A stretch of 64,000 nucleotides of DNA from Bartonella callosciuri (GCF_014203215.1 NZ_JACHIM010000002.1:118541-182540); one strand, 5' to 3'. Counted from the stretch's first letter, positions 31,818 to 40,280 are shown. Notes: generated from the sequence alone by a model not told the origin. A program made the numbers and translations.

Positions 31818-32740
31818 TTCAATGAATACAAAAGATCTCGTCTATATTGCATTATTTGCTGCTATTTATGCAGTTTTAGGCCTTTTCCCTCCTATTCTTC
31901 TTCCTATTTTTCTTGGAATTCCTATTACAGCCCAGTCTATGGGACCGATGTTAGCAGGGTCTATCCTTGGAGCGAAAAGAGGGGCTTTAGCATCGATTCT
32001 TTTCCTTGTACTTGTTGCTATTGGATTGCCACTATTAGCTGGTGGGCATGGAGGCATTGGCGTTTTTTTAGGACCTAGTGCTGGTTATTTAATTGGTTTT
32101 CCAGTTGCTGCATTTTTTATTGGCTTCATGGTTGAGTTATTTTGGCAGCGATTAAATTTTATAATATTATTTGTGATAAATACTGTGGGTGGTATAGGGA
32201 TTGTCTACGCTTTTGGAATACCATGGATGGCATATATTACTCAAATCCCTCTCTTAAAGGCTTTAATGATTTCATCAGGTTTTTTGATTGGCGATTTTCT
32301 GAAAGTATTGATTGCATCTTTTGTAGCACTTACAGTTAAAAAATCCGTTCCTCTCATTTCGTTAAAGGAAAAGACTCGTTCCTAACTTTAAATGAGATTT
32401 TCTATTGCGATACATTTGAAGATAAAAAGGGGAGAAGTGATAACATGAGTTTCTTATTTCATTTTTTGCGCTTTAATGAAAGAGAATATGCAGGATAAAA
32501 GAAGTTTATTGTATGTCATCTAATTGATCATCTCAAAAGACAGTACAATACGATCCCTTGATAAGCTGCGAAGCCTATTTATGCTTTATTGGGGATGATA
32601 TTATTGCTGAAAATTTAGATGATGTGTTGAACGGAAATCGTGCAAATCGTTCTTTTTTTGTGAGAAGATTTGTAGGCTTTTTGTCGAAAGGGGAAAGTAA
32701 TGATTGGCGCTCTGGTAGTATTTTTATTTATAGTTTTTAA
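31701..32740 (+). repeat. Tandem duplication unit 1 (bioN end, bioY, downstream remnant)
   Basis: This unit recurs about 1.24 kb further on (32946-33957). It holds the bioN 3' end, bioY copy 1 and a decayed downstream frame that begins near 32488. Identity is perfect only across 31919-32283 and falls on both sides. Confidence 0.8.
31822..32385 (+). CDS. bioY: Biotin-binding S-component BioY, copy 1
   Basis: Integral membrane protein that captures biotin and docks with BioMN. It has 187 residues and about six membrane helices (LVYIALFAAIYAVLGLFPPI, LLAGGHGGIGVFLGPSAGYL, LIGFPVAAFFIGFMVELF). It begins four bases after the bioN stop, so all three genes form one operon. Residues 33-154 are identical in protein and DNA to copy 2, while both ends differ. 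The C-terminus ends SLKEKTRS. Confidence 0.93.
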   Translation: MNTKDLVYIALFAAIYAVLGLFPPILLPIFLGIPITAQSMGPMLAGSILGAKRGALASILFLVLVAIGLPLLAGGHGGIGVFLGPSAGYLIGFPVAAFFIGFMVELFWQRLNFIILFVINTVGGIGIVYAFGIPWMAYITQIPLLKALMISSGFLIGDFLKVLIASFVALTVKKSVPLISLKEKTRS

Positions 32741-32945
32741 TTTTATTTAGATTTTTTAAATAATTATTTATTATATACACAACAAAATGGGATGTAACAT
32801 TGTTTATTTCAAGAATATTATTTTAATTTTTATAGTTATATTACTTATAATATCTATACATAAAATAAATTTGTGGTAAAATTATTACTTATATTTTAAA
32901 ATAATAGAAATAAATATATCAATATAAGATATTGTTTTGTTATTT
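32386..32945. other. Gap between the two bioY copies with a decayed frame
   Basis: From 32488 a frame (ATG CAG GAT AAA AGA AGT) meets TAA after 11 codons. A shifted frame at 32558-32740 reads CFIGDDIIAENLDDVLNGNR, then FFVRRFVGFLSKGESNDWRS. The same stretch, more decayed, follows bioY copy 2. I do not recognise the family. The remaining bases to 32945 are extremely AT-rich. Confidence 0.6.
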
Positions 32946-33061
32946 GCACTATGCATAAGAATGGCATCAGAAGTGGCTAAGGGATTGGAGCTACGCTCTT
33001 ATAGGCTGATATTGTTGTTAAACTATCTGATGATAAAAAAACACCTATAATGAAAGAATAA
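32946..33061 (+). pseudogene. Decayed 3' fragment of bioN
   Basis: RMASEVAKGLELRSY matches the end of the intact bioN ([16 protein letters not shown]), and the last bases GAAAGAATAATTCAATG equal the bioN-bioY junction. It is only the final forty or so codons, placed four bases before bioY copy 2. It marks the left border of the duplicated unit. Confidence 0.8.
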
Positions 33062-33065
33062 TTCA

Positions 33066-33620
33066 ATGAATACAAAAGATCTCGTCTATATTGCATTATT
33101 TGCTACTATTTATGCGGTTTTAGGCCTTTTTCCTCCTATTCTCCTTCCTTTTTTTCTTGGGGTTCCTATTACAGCCCAGTCTATGGGACCGATGTTAGCA
33201 GGGTCTATCCTTGGAGCGAAAAGAGGGGCTTTAGCATCGATTCTTTTCCTTGTACTTGTTGCTATTGGATTGCCACTATTAGCTGGTGGGCATGGAGGCA
33301 TTGGCGTTTTTTTAGGACCTAGTGCTGGTTATTTAATTGGTTTTCCAGTTGCTGCATTTTTTATTGGCTTCATGGTTGAGTTATTTTGGCAGCGATTAAA
33401 TTTTATAATATTATTTGTGATAAATACTGTGGGTGGTATAGGGATTGTCTACGCTTTTGGAATACCATGGATGGCATATATTACTCAAATCCCTCTCTTA
33501 AAGGCTTTAATGATTTCATCAGGTTTTATGGTTGGCGGCTTTGTCAAAGCGTTGATTGCATCTTTTGTAGCACTCGTGATTAAAAAAACAATTCCCCTTA
33601 TTGTGCTCAAAAAAGGATAG
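33066..33620 (+). CDS. bioY: Biotin-binding S-component BioY, copy 2
   Basis: Second intact BioY, 184 residues. It keeps the start context ATTCAATGAATACAAAAG of copy 1. Differences cluster in the first 30 residues (FATIYAVLG, FFLGVPITAQ against FAAIYAVLG, IFLGIPITAQ) and after residue 154 (GFMVGGFVKALIASF against GFLIGDFLKVLIASF, end IVLKKG against SLKEKTRS). The middle is identical. Since no intact bioMN precedes it, it would use the BioMN of the first copy. It could also work alone, as solitary BioY proteins are known to. Confidence 0.9.
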   Translation: MNTKDLVYIALFATIYAVLGLFPPILLPFFLGVPITAQSMGPMLAGSILGAKRGALASILFLVLVAIGLPLLAGGHGGIGVFLGPSAGYLIGFPVAAFFIGFMVELFWQRLNFIILFVINTVGGIGIVYAFGIPWMAYITQIPLLKALMISSGFMVGGFVKALIASFVALVIKKTIPLIVLKKG

Positions 33621-34143
33621 TTTTTTGCTTTGAATGAGGGGTTTATATAGTGATATACTTAGAGAAAAATGATAAAATTCTCTATCTTGTTTTTTTGCAT
33701 TTTAATTGAGAGCAAATATGTAAGATAAAAGAAGCTTATTATATGTTATCTAAGCGATCATCTCAAAAATAAGTAATATACAATTTGTATCTCTTCTTAT
33801 TAAGAGATATTAAAAGAACAACATTATCATTGAAAATTTAGGTGACGTTTTGAAAACAAGTCGTGGAGCTTATTAGTTTTATATAAGAAAATTTTCATGA
33901 TTTTTTTCGAAAAAATGGAGTAAAAACTAAAACTCTGGTCATATTTTTATTTAAATCCTAGGAATGATTGATTTATATGCGAATGTATAGGGTATAATAT
34001 ATTTCAATATCTGTATTATAATAAATTATAAAATATTTTTTTATTATTGTAATTATGTCATTTCTAATATATAAATACATATTAATACTTATATTAAATC
34101 CATTTTAAATTATTTAATAATCTAAATTTGTAAAATTAAAGCC
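33621..34143. other. Gap after bioY copy 2 with a decayed duplicate frame
   Basis: From 33718, ATG TAA GAT AAA AGA AGC matches the sequence at 32488 and continues with scattered matches (IIENLGDVLKTSR) through several stops. This is the second, more decayed copy of the unknown downstream gene. Beyond 33960 only AT-rich DNA remains. Confidence 0.55.
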
Positions 34144-34449
34144 ATGAATGTAAGATATTTTTTTGCTGTATTCGCTATTATTTTATTTATTTCTTCTGAT
34201 GTGAAAGCATCAGATCGTATTATTATTCAAGAAAAGACACATTTTATTACATCTCTTACTGTTTATAAGATAAGTTTATTTCATAGTAAAAAGGTTAGTC
34301 CTTTATTGAATAAAGTTTTTCTACCTGCTCATCCAGGTAATCATGCTGTACTTTGGAAAAGTTTAACGTCATTTTGGGGGAGAGTGGGGGTTGTGTACGC
34401 TAAGTTATGGCGATATTTATGTGCATCCATATTTTTTATATTCAAGTAA
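34144..34449 (+). CDS. Short secreted protein or remnant, unknown
   Basis: An ATG at 34144 opens 101 residues beginning with a clear signal peptide (NVRYFFAVFAIILFISSDVKA, cleavage after residue 22) and then SDRIIIQEKTHFITSLTVYK and a hydrophobic end. I recognise no family. The flanking DNA to 35390 is full of stops, so this may be the surviving N-terminus of a longer decayed secreted protein. There is no strong ribosome site. Confidence 0.35.
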   Translation: MNVRYFFAVFAIILFISSDVKASDRIIIQEKTHFITSLTVYKISLFHSKKVSPLLNKVFLPAHPGNHAVLWKSLTSFWGRVGVVYAKLWRYLCASIFFIFK

Positions 34450-35390
34450 GGATAGAAGAGTATAGTATTCTTTGTTTTAGTTTTTGCATTAAAAATATGA
34501 AAAATATGCTTTAGGGAATGCTCAAATCTTTTTGAGAGAGGAACTTTAGGATGCCTATCAAGGTAAAAAGTTGGGGATGTGCACAGTATGTATACATGAA
34601 TTTATGTGTTATAATCTGGTGCATTAAACAATGCTTTGCAGGCATAAGTGATTACAGGTTTGCAAGTAGAAGTGGTTACAGGTGAGATCACTAAGCTTTT
34701 CTAATAGTTCAGAATAATTTTGCTGATCTGGCAAAAAAAAATAGAATGGCTCATTTGTTCAAAAAAATATTTTTTATTTTGCACAAATTGGTTCTGGTGA
34801 TTTTCTTTTTGTAAGAGTAACACGTTTTTATTGTTGCAATGCTGTTCTATTTAACAAAAAGACTAAAAATATTTCAACTTTTCTAAAAAAGATCAGTTAC
34901 TTTCAATCCAGAAGAGCTTTTAAAAAAAATGAAGTGGGTTAAGCAAAATCACTTTATATAAATTAAAATTTTTTATGGGAACGTGTTGTTGATTTTTATA
35001 TCTTTATGATGCTTCAGAGAATTTATTTATTTAGATCTTCTGTGTTTTTTCAAGGGTGATTACTCTTCTTCGAGTGCAGATGATATTCATCAATATAATG
35101 CGTATGCGCAAAGTGATCCACAAGGCAGTTTGTGTTAGATTTTAACGATTATGATGTGATATGAGAGATCTTAAAATATTTTTATTTTTTAGCAACCAAA
35201 AAAGTTTGGAGGTCTGGTACAACTAAAAATGGCTTAAAAAGAAGTTTTGATTCAAAATATGACGTTTAGGTGAATTGCTATGTGTTACGGCATAACGGAT
35301 CCAAAACCATAATTTCCGCAAAAATTATTAAAAATCTCGTTCCATAGTAGACATTATATAACACATAATGGAGCTTTTATTATAGGTACA
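34450..35390. other. Decayed DNA upstream of the MazE remnant
   Basis: No intact gene. Stretches such as KVWRSGTTKNGLKRSFDSKY near 35200-35260 and AQIGSGDFLFVRVTRFY near 34780-34830 look like former coding sequence interrupted by stops, but I cannot assign a family. Confidence 0.4.
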
Positions 35391-35594
35391 ATGCACGTCA
35401 ATGAACGCGTTAAAAAATATCGCAATGTACAAAGAAAAGTGGGATTGCGCTTAATGCAAATTTGGGGGCTAGCTACACATCAGCTGAACTTTGCAGAAGA
35501 GTGCCATTGCCAGTGTCGCTTAGTAGCAAAATGGATAAAGCTGAAACATCTATGCAATTGTTTATGGATTAATCTTTAATGGTTATAATAGTTT
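35391..35594 (+). pseudogene. Decayed MazE/DUF3018-type antitoxin
   Basis: From the ATG at 35391, HVNERVKKYRNVQRKVGLRL, then QIWGLATHQLNFAEECHCQC and RLVAK follow the DUF3018 antitoxin pattern (RVRKxRxxLRxAGLRPIQIW, FAEECRRQ). After LVAK the frame shifts. The proper end reads MDKAETSMQLFMD in another frame and then TAA. The start region is still open, so a truncated peptide of 62 codons is possible. The decayed toxin follows directly, the normal antitoxin-toxin order. Confidence 0.75.
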
Positions 35595-35603
35595 GACAGA
35601 ATA

Positions 35604-35925
35604 ATGTGTGGATCTCTCGTAACAACTAGCTATGCAGGATGAGTTTGGTAAACCAAACCAGCATTGATAATTCAGGCTAATCATTTGAGTGAGCATACAA
35701 TCGTAACGGTTTTACCAATTACATGTACACTTGTTATGGTGTTATTATTCCCCATTCCTCTTCAGCCAGATAGCAAAAATAGTTTAAAAAGCCTTCGCAA
35801 GTAATGGCTGATAAGATTATAACGGTAAGGTGTGATAAAGTAAGTACAAGTTTTAACTCTATTCATGCAGATAAAATGATAAAGATTGAACGTTGTTTGG
35901 TTGTTTTTTAGGGATAGTAAAATGA
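35604..35925 (+). pseudogene. Decayed MazF/PemK-family toxin
   Basis: Starting at the ATG of 35604, CGSLVTTSYAG meets TGA. Across later frames EFGKPKPALIIQANHLSEHT, IVTVLPITCTLV, LQPDSKNSL, KPSQVMADKIITVRCDKV and IERCLVVF, then LGIVK, follow the MazF mRNA-interferase family from the FGKPRPA-x-VIQ core to its usual end. At least three lesions make a product impossible. With the antitoxin also broken, the module is dead. Confidence 0.82.
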
Positions 35926-35992
35926 AAACGAATGTCTTTTCCTTTTGGATAGGAATATACTTTTACCAATTATAGCCATAAAGGAAATAAAA

Positions 35993-36260
35993 ATGGAAAT
36001 CACCAAATTTAATACAAGTGAATATTTCAAAACATTTGAGACTCAAAAATTCTTTTACAAGATGCTCTTGAAAGAAAAGATAGCAAGTATCTTGCACATG
36101 TTCTTGGCGTAATAGCTAAAAACCAAGAAACGAAAAAAATTGCTTAAAACTCAGGGCTATCAAGAGATTCTCTCTATCGTTTTTTAAGTGATAAAGGTGA
36201 TCCACGGCTTTCTATTTTTCTTAGTGTTTTTTGAGTGCTTTAGATTTTTAAATCAGTTTA
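35993..36260 (+). pseudogene. Decayed HigA-like addiction-module antidote protein
   Basis: From ATG 35993 the sequence reads EITKFNTSEYFKT, then after a frame change FLQDALERKDSKYLAHVLGV, IAKNQETKKIA, TAA, and NSGLSRDSLYRFLSDKGDPR with LSIFLSVL. This follows the HTH antidote family seen in HigA-like or COG3636 modules (KFDxAxYL, FLxxAxExGD, GLSRESLYKALSxxGNPxLxTLLKVL). No partner toxin was found upstream. Confidence 0.75.
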
Positions 36261-36513
36261 ACACATAGCTCAAATAATTATAAAGAACGAACAGAGTTAG
36301 AAAAGGCATCTCAACTCCCTTACCATTTTAAGAACGGGAAGGGGGATTTGTCGTCACTTAAACTTAAGCAGTTTTTATGGTCTTTTTTGCAGACTGAACT
36401 GCATTTATGATTGAAGCCATAATTTATAGAGTGAGAGCGTTTGCTAAACTTCCTTCTTTATCATAATGATTTTTTAATTTTTTGAGAACCATTACTTCAA
36501 ATGCACATAGATG
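36261..36513. other. Gap between antidote remnant and lysis remnants
   Basis: No intact gene. On the minus strand near 36480-36513, HLK, stop, WFSKN repeats the last residues of the small membrane protein at 38989-39207 (HLKQWFSKN). This lysis-cassette copy therefore once had that gene too and has lost nearly all of it. Confidence 0.6.
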
Positions 36514-36729
36514 TTATTTGGTTTTTTGTTCACGTTTCCACCCACATAGACGCTCACCTTGTTCGTTATGCTTTAGAATATCTCTCGCCAAATTTGGGCT
36601 AATCACATTGATATCTTGCCGATTCAAATAAATTGGCAGTCACCCAACACAAGAAGTTCGTTCATTCATTGCGCATCCAGTCAGAAAGTTTAGCACGCAC
36701 ATCAGCATCACTTTTCTTGTTAATTTCAT
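36514..36729 (-). pseudogene. Decayed o-spanin-like phage lipoprotein
   Basis: ATG 36729 opens KLTRKVMLMCVLNFLTGCAM, a lipoprotein signal with lipobox LTGC, then NERTSCVG and a TGA that replaces a Trp codon. Reading through gives LPIYLNRQDINVISPNLARD and ILKHNEQGERLCGWKREQ. The first 68 bases overlap, out of frame, the coiled-coil end of the lysozyme frame. That nested layout is typical for Rz/Rz1 spanin pairs. A second copy of this C-terminus lies at 38848-38995 on the other strand. Confidence 0.65.
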
Positions 36730-37546
36730 TTTCTATCTCTAATCGTGTTTTAGCTGTCTTTAAAACCTTCTCTGTTTATTTTTGCTACTCAATTTTTTTC
36801 CCAAGGAAAAAAGCTCTCATTAAAGCCACAAAAAAAGCTGCTAAGACTGTTACTGTTATCATGAAATATTTTTTATCCATAAAATCATAGACGATGCTTC
36901 TGAAAGCGTTTAGCAATATACACCAAGCTGTACAAGCAGCCAAAACCATAATGCCTGCTAAAGCCCATTGAACAGGACCATTGCCTGCGAAGAGTTCTCC
37001 AAGTCCCGAAAAAGAACCAATGATTGGTGCAAGAGCTTCTAATTTACAAATACCCGTTACACCTTGTGATTCTACTGTTTGGTAATTTGGAGATACATAA
37101 GTACTTTGAGCCCATAACTCTGCTTCGGCTGCTCGACGATTAACAAGACCTTTGTGACGCTTTCCTCCTACTTTTGTCCATTTATGCAATTCAATAGGTA
37201 CAGCTTCATAATTCCCTTCATTAAGTTTTTTAGGAGTGTAGAGCGACGAAAAGCTTCTGTTCCAACATTATAAGAAAAGGAAACAAGCGCGATAAATTGT
37301 TCATCAGTTAAAGGAACGGTAACAGTTTTTTCAACAACGCTTTCAAATTGTTTCAAGTCTTGACAAAGAATCTTTTTCGACTCCTTTTCTGTAATCTGCA
37401 TGTCTTTGTGGACATGAGGAGCCCCAGCGGCGCTTGGTGTGTCCATAACCAATGGTCCATATACCGCCAGAATCCTCGTAGGCTCGTAACTTCAATCCCT
37501 CCCACCGCTTAATCAAGACAAGCTCTTCTTTTGATATTCTTCGTAT
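36662..37546 (-). pseudogene. Decayed phage GH24 lysozyme with membrane and coiled-coil C-terminus
   Basis: The minus strand reads ISKEELVLIKRWEGLKLRAY and EDSGGIWTIGYGHT, the GH24 endolysin active site (catalytic E in WEG, then D and T). After one frame change it continues CQDLKQFESVVEKTVTVPLT, DEQFIALVSFSYNVG, and after a single missing A in a run of As, KLNEGNYEAVPIELHKWTK and GGKRHKGLVNRRAAEAELW. Two hydrophobic helices follow (WALAGIMVLAACTAWCILL and FMITVTVLAAFFVALM). Past two nonsense codons (TAG and TAA, each one base from Gln) the same frame gives EKVLKTAKTRLEIENEINKK and SDADVRAKLSDWMRNE. This may be an endolysin joined to an i-spanin-like tail. Confidence 0.72.
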
Positions 37547-37907
37547 TACTTTTATCCTATAAAAAAGCCTGATACAAAGCAGGACATAAATAAAAATTAA
37601 AAAACACCCTCGCCCATTCTAAAGAGTGGGACAACAAAGTGGTTGAGTAGAGCTAAAACACCCCTACAGTAAAGTTTGTTAAAATCTATACCGCTTTTTC
37701 ATTAGAAAAAAGATTAGATTAATTACTATTTACTCTGTAACAATCAGTTTTTTCTCTGCTTAAAAGACGATGATTTCCAATAAATCCAATCTCAAATACC
37801 TATTGTTTAAAGGAGAAATCATTCTTCAATAACACATCAAAAAATATGAAAAGCAGCTAAAAAGCTGTATACATTTTACAGCTCTCAAGGATAATTTTTA
37901 CTCCATG
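37547..37907. other. Short gap with a minor hairpin
   Basis: No recognised gene. CCCATTC/GAGTGGG with a four-base loop at about 37615-37632 is a weak hairpin without a T-run. Confidence 0.45.
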
Positions 37908-38416
37908 TCAGATAAATGGAAATTCACAGGTTACACCAATAGAGAGACCATTGATTTTGTAGCTAATCTCAGTTTTTTTCTTTGCAAACTTTTTTAACAA
38001 AAAACTGAGTAATAATACTCCGTGCACACAGCAATATTACCGATTATCGTAAAGTTAACACCAATGCAAAAGGTATAATCAACCATCATCTTCCCATTAT
38101 CCTCTTTACCAGATTACATTCACATCTTCACCAACATTCGAAATAAAATCATTTCCAACGTTGATATTAAAAATTATACAAAAACCACCTCTAAATTATA
38201 AAGGTTTAGGTAACAAATTTTTATCAACTCATCTCCATCTTCCAGCACTAACACTTTTAGTGTCATCGAACGCAATCTTACTTGAAAAAATTTATCTTTC
38301 TAGAAAAGTAAAAATCTACCCAAGGAACAAGTAAGGATTACAATACCTATTGCTTACAATACAGGAGCTGTTGTAAAAGCGAAAACAAATATTAGAGTTA
38401 AACATTTTGTACTCAT
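37908..38416 (-). pseudogene. Decayed Omp25/Hbp-family outer-membrane protein
   Basis: On the minus strand an ATG at 38416 opens a signal-like STKCLTLIFVFAFTTAPVL, followed by TAA. Frame changes lead to FSSKIAFDDTKSVSAGR, FNINVGNDFISNVGEDVNVI, MMVDYTFCIGVNFTIIGNIA, TEYYYSVF and KKFAKKKTEISYKINGLSIG with VTCEF at the end. These line up with GFSSK, ANIDLGNNFVFGIDTDLIW, MVGYTLGGGIDFAMLDNVIV, AEYRYSDFG and KKKFAKEKLEMKYKTNDFRV of the hbp gene at 1835-3421. It is a distant, heavily decayed relative, 35 kb away from the array. Confidence 0.75.
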
Positions 38417-38847
38417 AAAGTACTTTATAATCCACATTCAAAACACATAACGTTTTATACATGTCTTAATTGAAAAATCTACAATTAACAATTAATTTGA
38501 TTATTCGTTATTTTTCTCTTTAATCGCCGCAAAAAATAAATTCATTAAGAAGTCTAAGTAAAATTCTTTATAAACCAATATATAAAATAAAAAAACTTAA
38601 TGGATATTTTCTATTCATCTTTTATGATATTTTTTTATGATATTTTTTTCAATTAAAACAATTATTTTGTCGGGAAGTAAATAATATATATGCCAATGAT
38701 AATTTCAAAATAGTAATATCACTTATAAATAATATATACCGTAATGGTATTTAAAGGACGACAGTTTTGTTTATCTATCTTCTTAATTCATATAGATGAC
38801 ACCTTCACTTTCATCGTATGATGCATCAGGTGGAGTGTTTGATCAAT
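38417..38847. other. AT-rich gap
   Basis: No gene recognised. It consists of long AT-rich stretches, including a short direct repeat TATGATATTTTTT near 38625-38650. Confidence 0.45.
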
Positions 38848-38995
38848 GGTATAGTCTTTTTGTCTGGTATTGTGTTTACAACTTGCCCAATTTATTTGGA
38901 TAGGCAAGATTTATTGTCATCAGTTCGAACTTAGCAAGAGAGATCTTAAAACATAATACGCAACGTGAACGCTTGTGTGGGTGTAAACATGGTTA
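38848..38995 (+). pseudogene. Decayed o-spanin-like phage lipoprotein, second copy
   Basis: FLSGIVFTTCPIYLDRQDLL, then after a one-base shift SSNLAREILKHNTQRERLCG and CKHG, stop. This matches the copy at 36514-36729 (PIYLNRQDINVISPNLARD, ILKHNEQGERLCGW). The signal peptide start is lost. The stop overlaps the start of the next small membrane protein, so the two were adjacent genes of one cassette. Confidence 0.65.
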
Positions 38996-39207
38996 GAAAA
39001 AAAACGAAAAAACATACCGAGCTTACAGAAGCAGAAAAAGAAATGCTGCAAGAAACGATCATAACCGACCAAAATGTGAAAATGATGTCTTGTTTTATGA
39101 AATGGGGTACATTATTTATCTTTTTGCTTATCCTTGATTTTGCCCGTCTCATGGATGCGATAGACAATATCTTTGCCCATTTAAAACAGTGGTTCTCAAA
39201 GAATTAG
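38989..39207 (+). CDS. Small single-helix membrane protein of a lysis cassette
   Basis: A 72-residue protein: a charged N-terminus (VRKKTKKHTELTEAEKEML), one hydrophobic helix at about residues 38-55 (WGTLFIFLLILDFARLM) and a short amphipathic end (HLKQWFSKN). The family is not recognised. It starts inside the end of the decayed o-spanin. The inverted cassette at 36.5 kb keeps only a scrap of its last codons. A holin-like or other phage role is inferred from position only. The frame is intact, but the neighbourhood is decayed. Confidence 0.5.
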   Translation: MVRKKTKKHTELTEAEKEMLQETIITDQNVKMMSCFMKWGTLFIFLLILDFARLMDAIDNIFAHLKQWFSKN

Positions 39208-39332
39208 TTTCTCCATATCTCTCTCAAAATTGCTAAAATGCCCCGAAAAGAAGCCCTGATTCGTAATAACTGGGAGAAATAGTTTTTTCAAATATGCTAG
39301 AATAAGAATGAAATAATTATAGGATTTTTTAG

Positions 39333-39738
39333 ATGCTCACACCCTCTGGTAAAACATTATGCAAGCTTCGTATTGATCACTCAGAACGTATTTTAGATAT
39401 GGCTAAGAATTAGTTAGCTATATCTGTACTATTTTTATCTTCTGTAGAGATTGGCAAAAAGCCTGTTCCAGTTGGCATGGAAGAAAAGATCATAAAAGTC
39501 TATGCTTTAGATCAAGAGACTGCAGCTAATTTAAGAAAAGAAGCTGATGCTTCTCGCGAAAATTCTTACAATAAAACCTTCTGATCCATTGAGTTGTGAG
39601 ATTGTTGGCATGTTTGTCAGAACGTTGAAGTGTTTTTCATACCAAAATTTAGCAGAATTCAAACAATTATTAGAGAAAGTTGGCAAAAAAAGCGCGCTTT
39701 GTCGAGGTATATTTAAAAATCTTATTCCCTCACTTTAA
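39333..39738 (+). pseudogene. Decayed XRE-family (HTH) regulator
   Basis: ATG 39333 reads LTPSGKTLCKLRIDHSERIL, DMAKN, TAG, then LAISVLFLSSVEIGKKPVPV, the helix-turn-helix core of XRE antitoxin-type regulators (LRxxRxxxxxxMAKxLxISxxFLSAVExGKKxVP). EKIIKVYALDQETAANLRKE follows. After a frame change IKPSDPLSCEIVGMFVRTLK and the leucine-rich end run to 39738. One nonsense codon and one frameshift are visible. In Bartonella such genes usually sit beside a toxin or in prophage remnants. Confidence 0.75.
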
Positions 39739-39804
39739 TTTATGCATCCCTCACCTTAAAAAAGATTAATAAAAACAAAAAATTATGCGCAATGAAAAAG
39801 AGAA

Positions 39805-39880
<76 letters not shown>

Positions 39881-40280
39881 ACGTTTCACAAAACATGTGA
39901 AACGTGTGCGGTTATAACATTAAAATTTTCTCTGTCCAGTCATCAAAAGAAAAATAATTGATTTTTTATAATTTTATCTCCGTAGTCTAGGCAATTATAA
40001 TTACTCTTTTCATAAAATAAACTTGATAGCTATACCACGATACGTTACGGTATTTTTATCAAGAAATTGTCTTATCGTGGAGATGATTTGGGTGAAGCCT
40101 TTTAAAAGACCAAAATCTAGAATCGTGATTGAGAGGGACTTTTAAAAGGTTGTGCGTATTTTAAGCTATGAAATAAATAGAAAACATTTTTGATTTTGTC
40201 TTACAAAGACTATTGGCACAGTCTTTATAAGAATCTGTTTTTCTTTAAAGAAAGGCAAGCCATTTAAAAGGGGAGAAATA
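39881..40280. other. Gap between tRNA-Phe and serC
   Basis: No gene is recognised. It should hold the serC promoter. AAAGGGGAGA lies about ten bases before the serC ATG. Confidence 0.5.

Larger units (their letters stand above)
32946..33957 (+). repeat. Tandem duplication unit 2 (bioN fragment, bioY copy 2, downstream remnant)
   Basis: Second copy of the unit at 31701-32740. The flanks have diverged strongly (bioN fragment broken, downstream frame with several stops), yet a 365-bp tract at 33163-33527 is identical to 31919-32283. Confidence 0.8.

Noticed and set aside
31866-33301. Identical minus-strand frames within the two bioY copies
   Set aside because: They are antisense shadows of the identical bioY core, so their conservation is explained by bioY.
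34000-39800. CRISPR array or intact prophage
   Set aside because: No regularly spaced repeats were seen. Phage genes are limited to lysis remnants, with no terminase, capsid, tail or integrase found.
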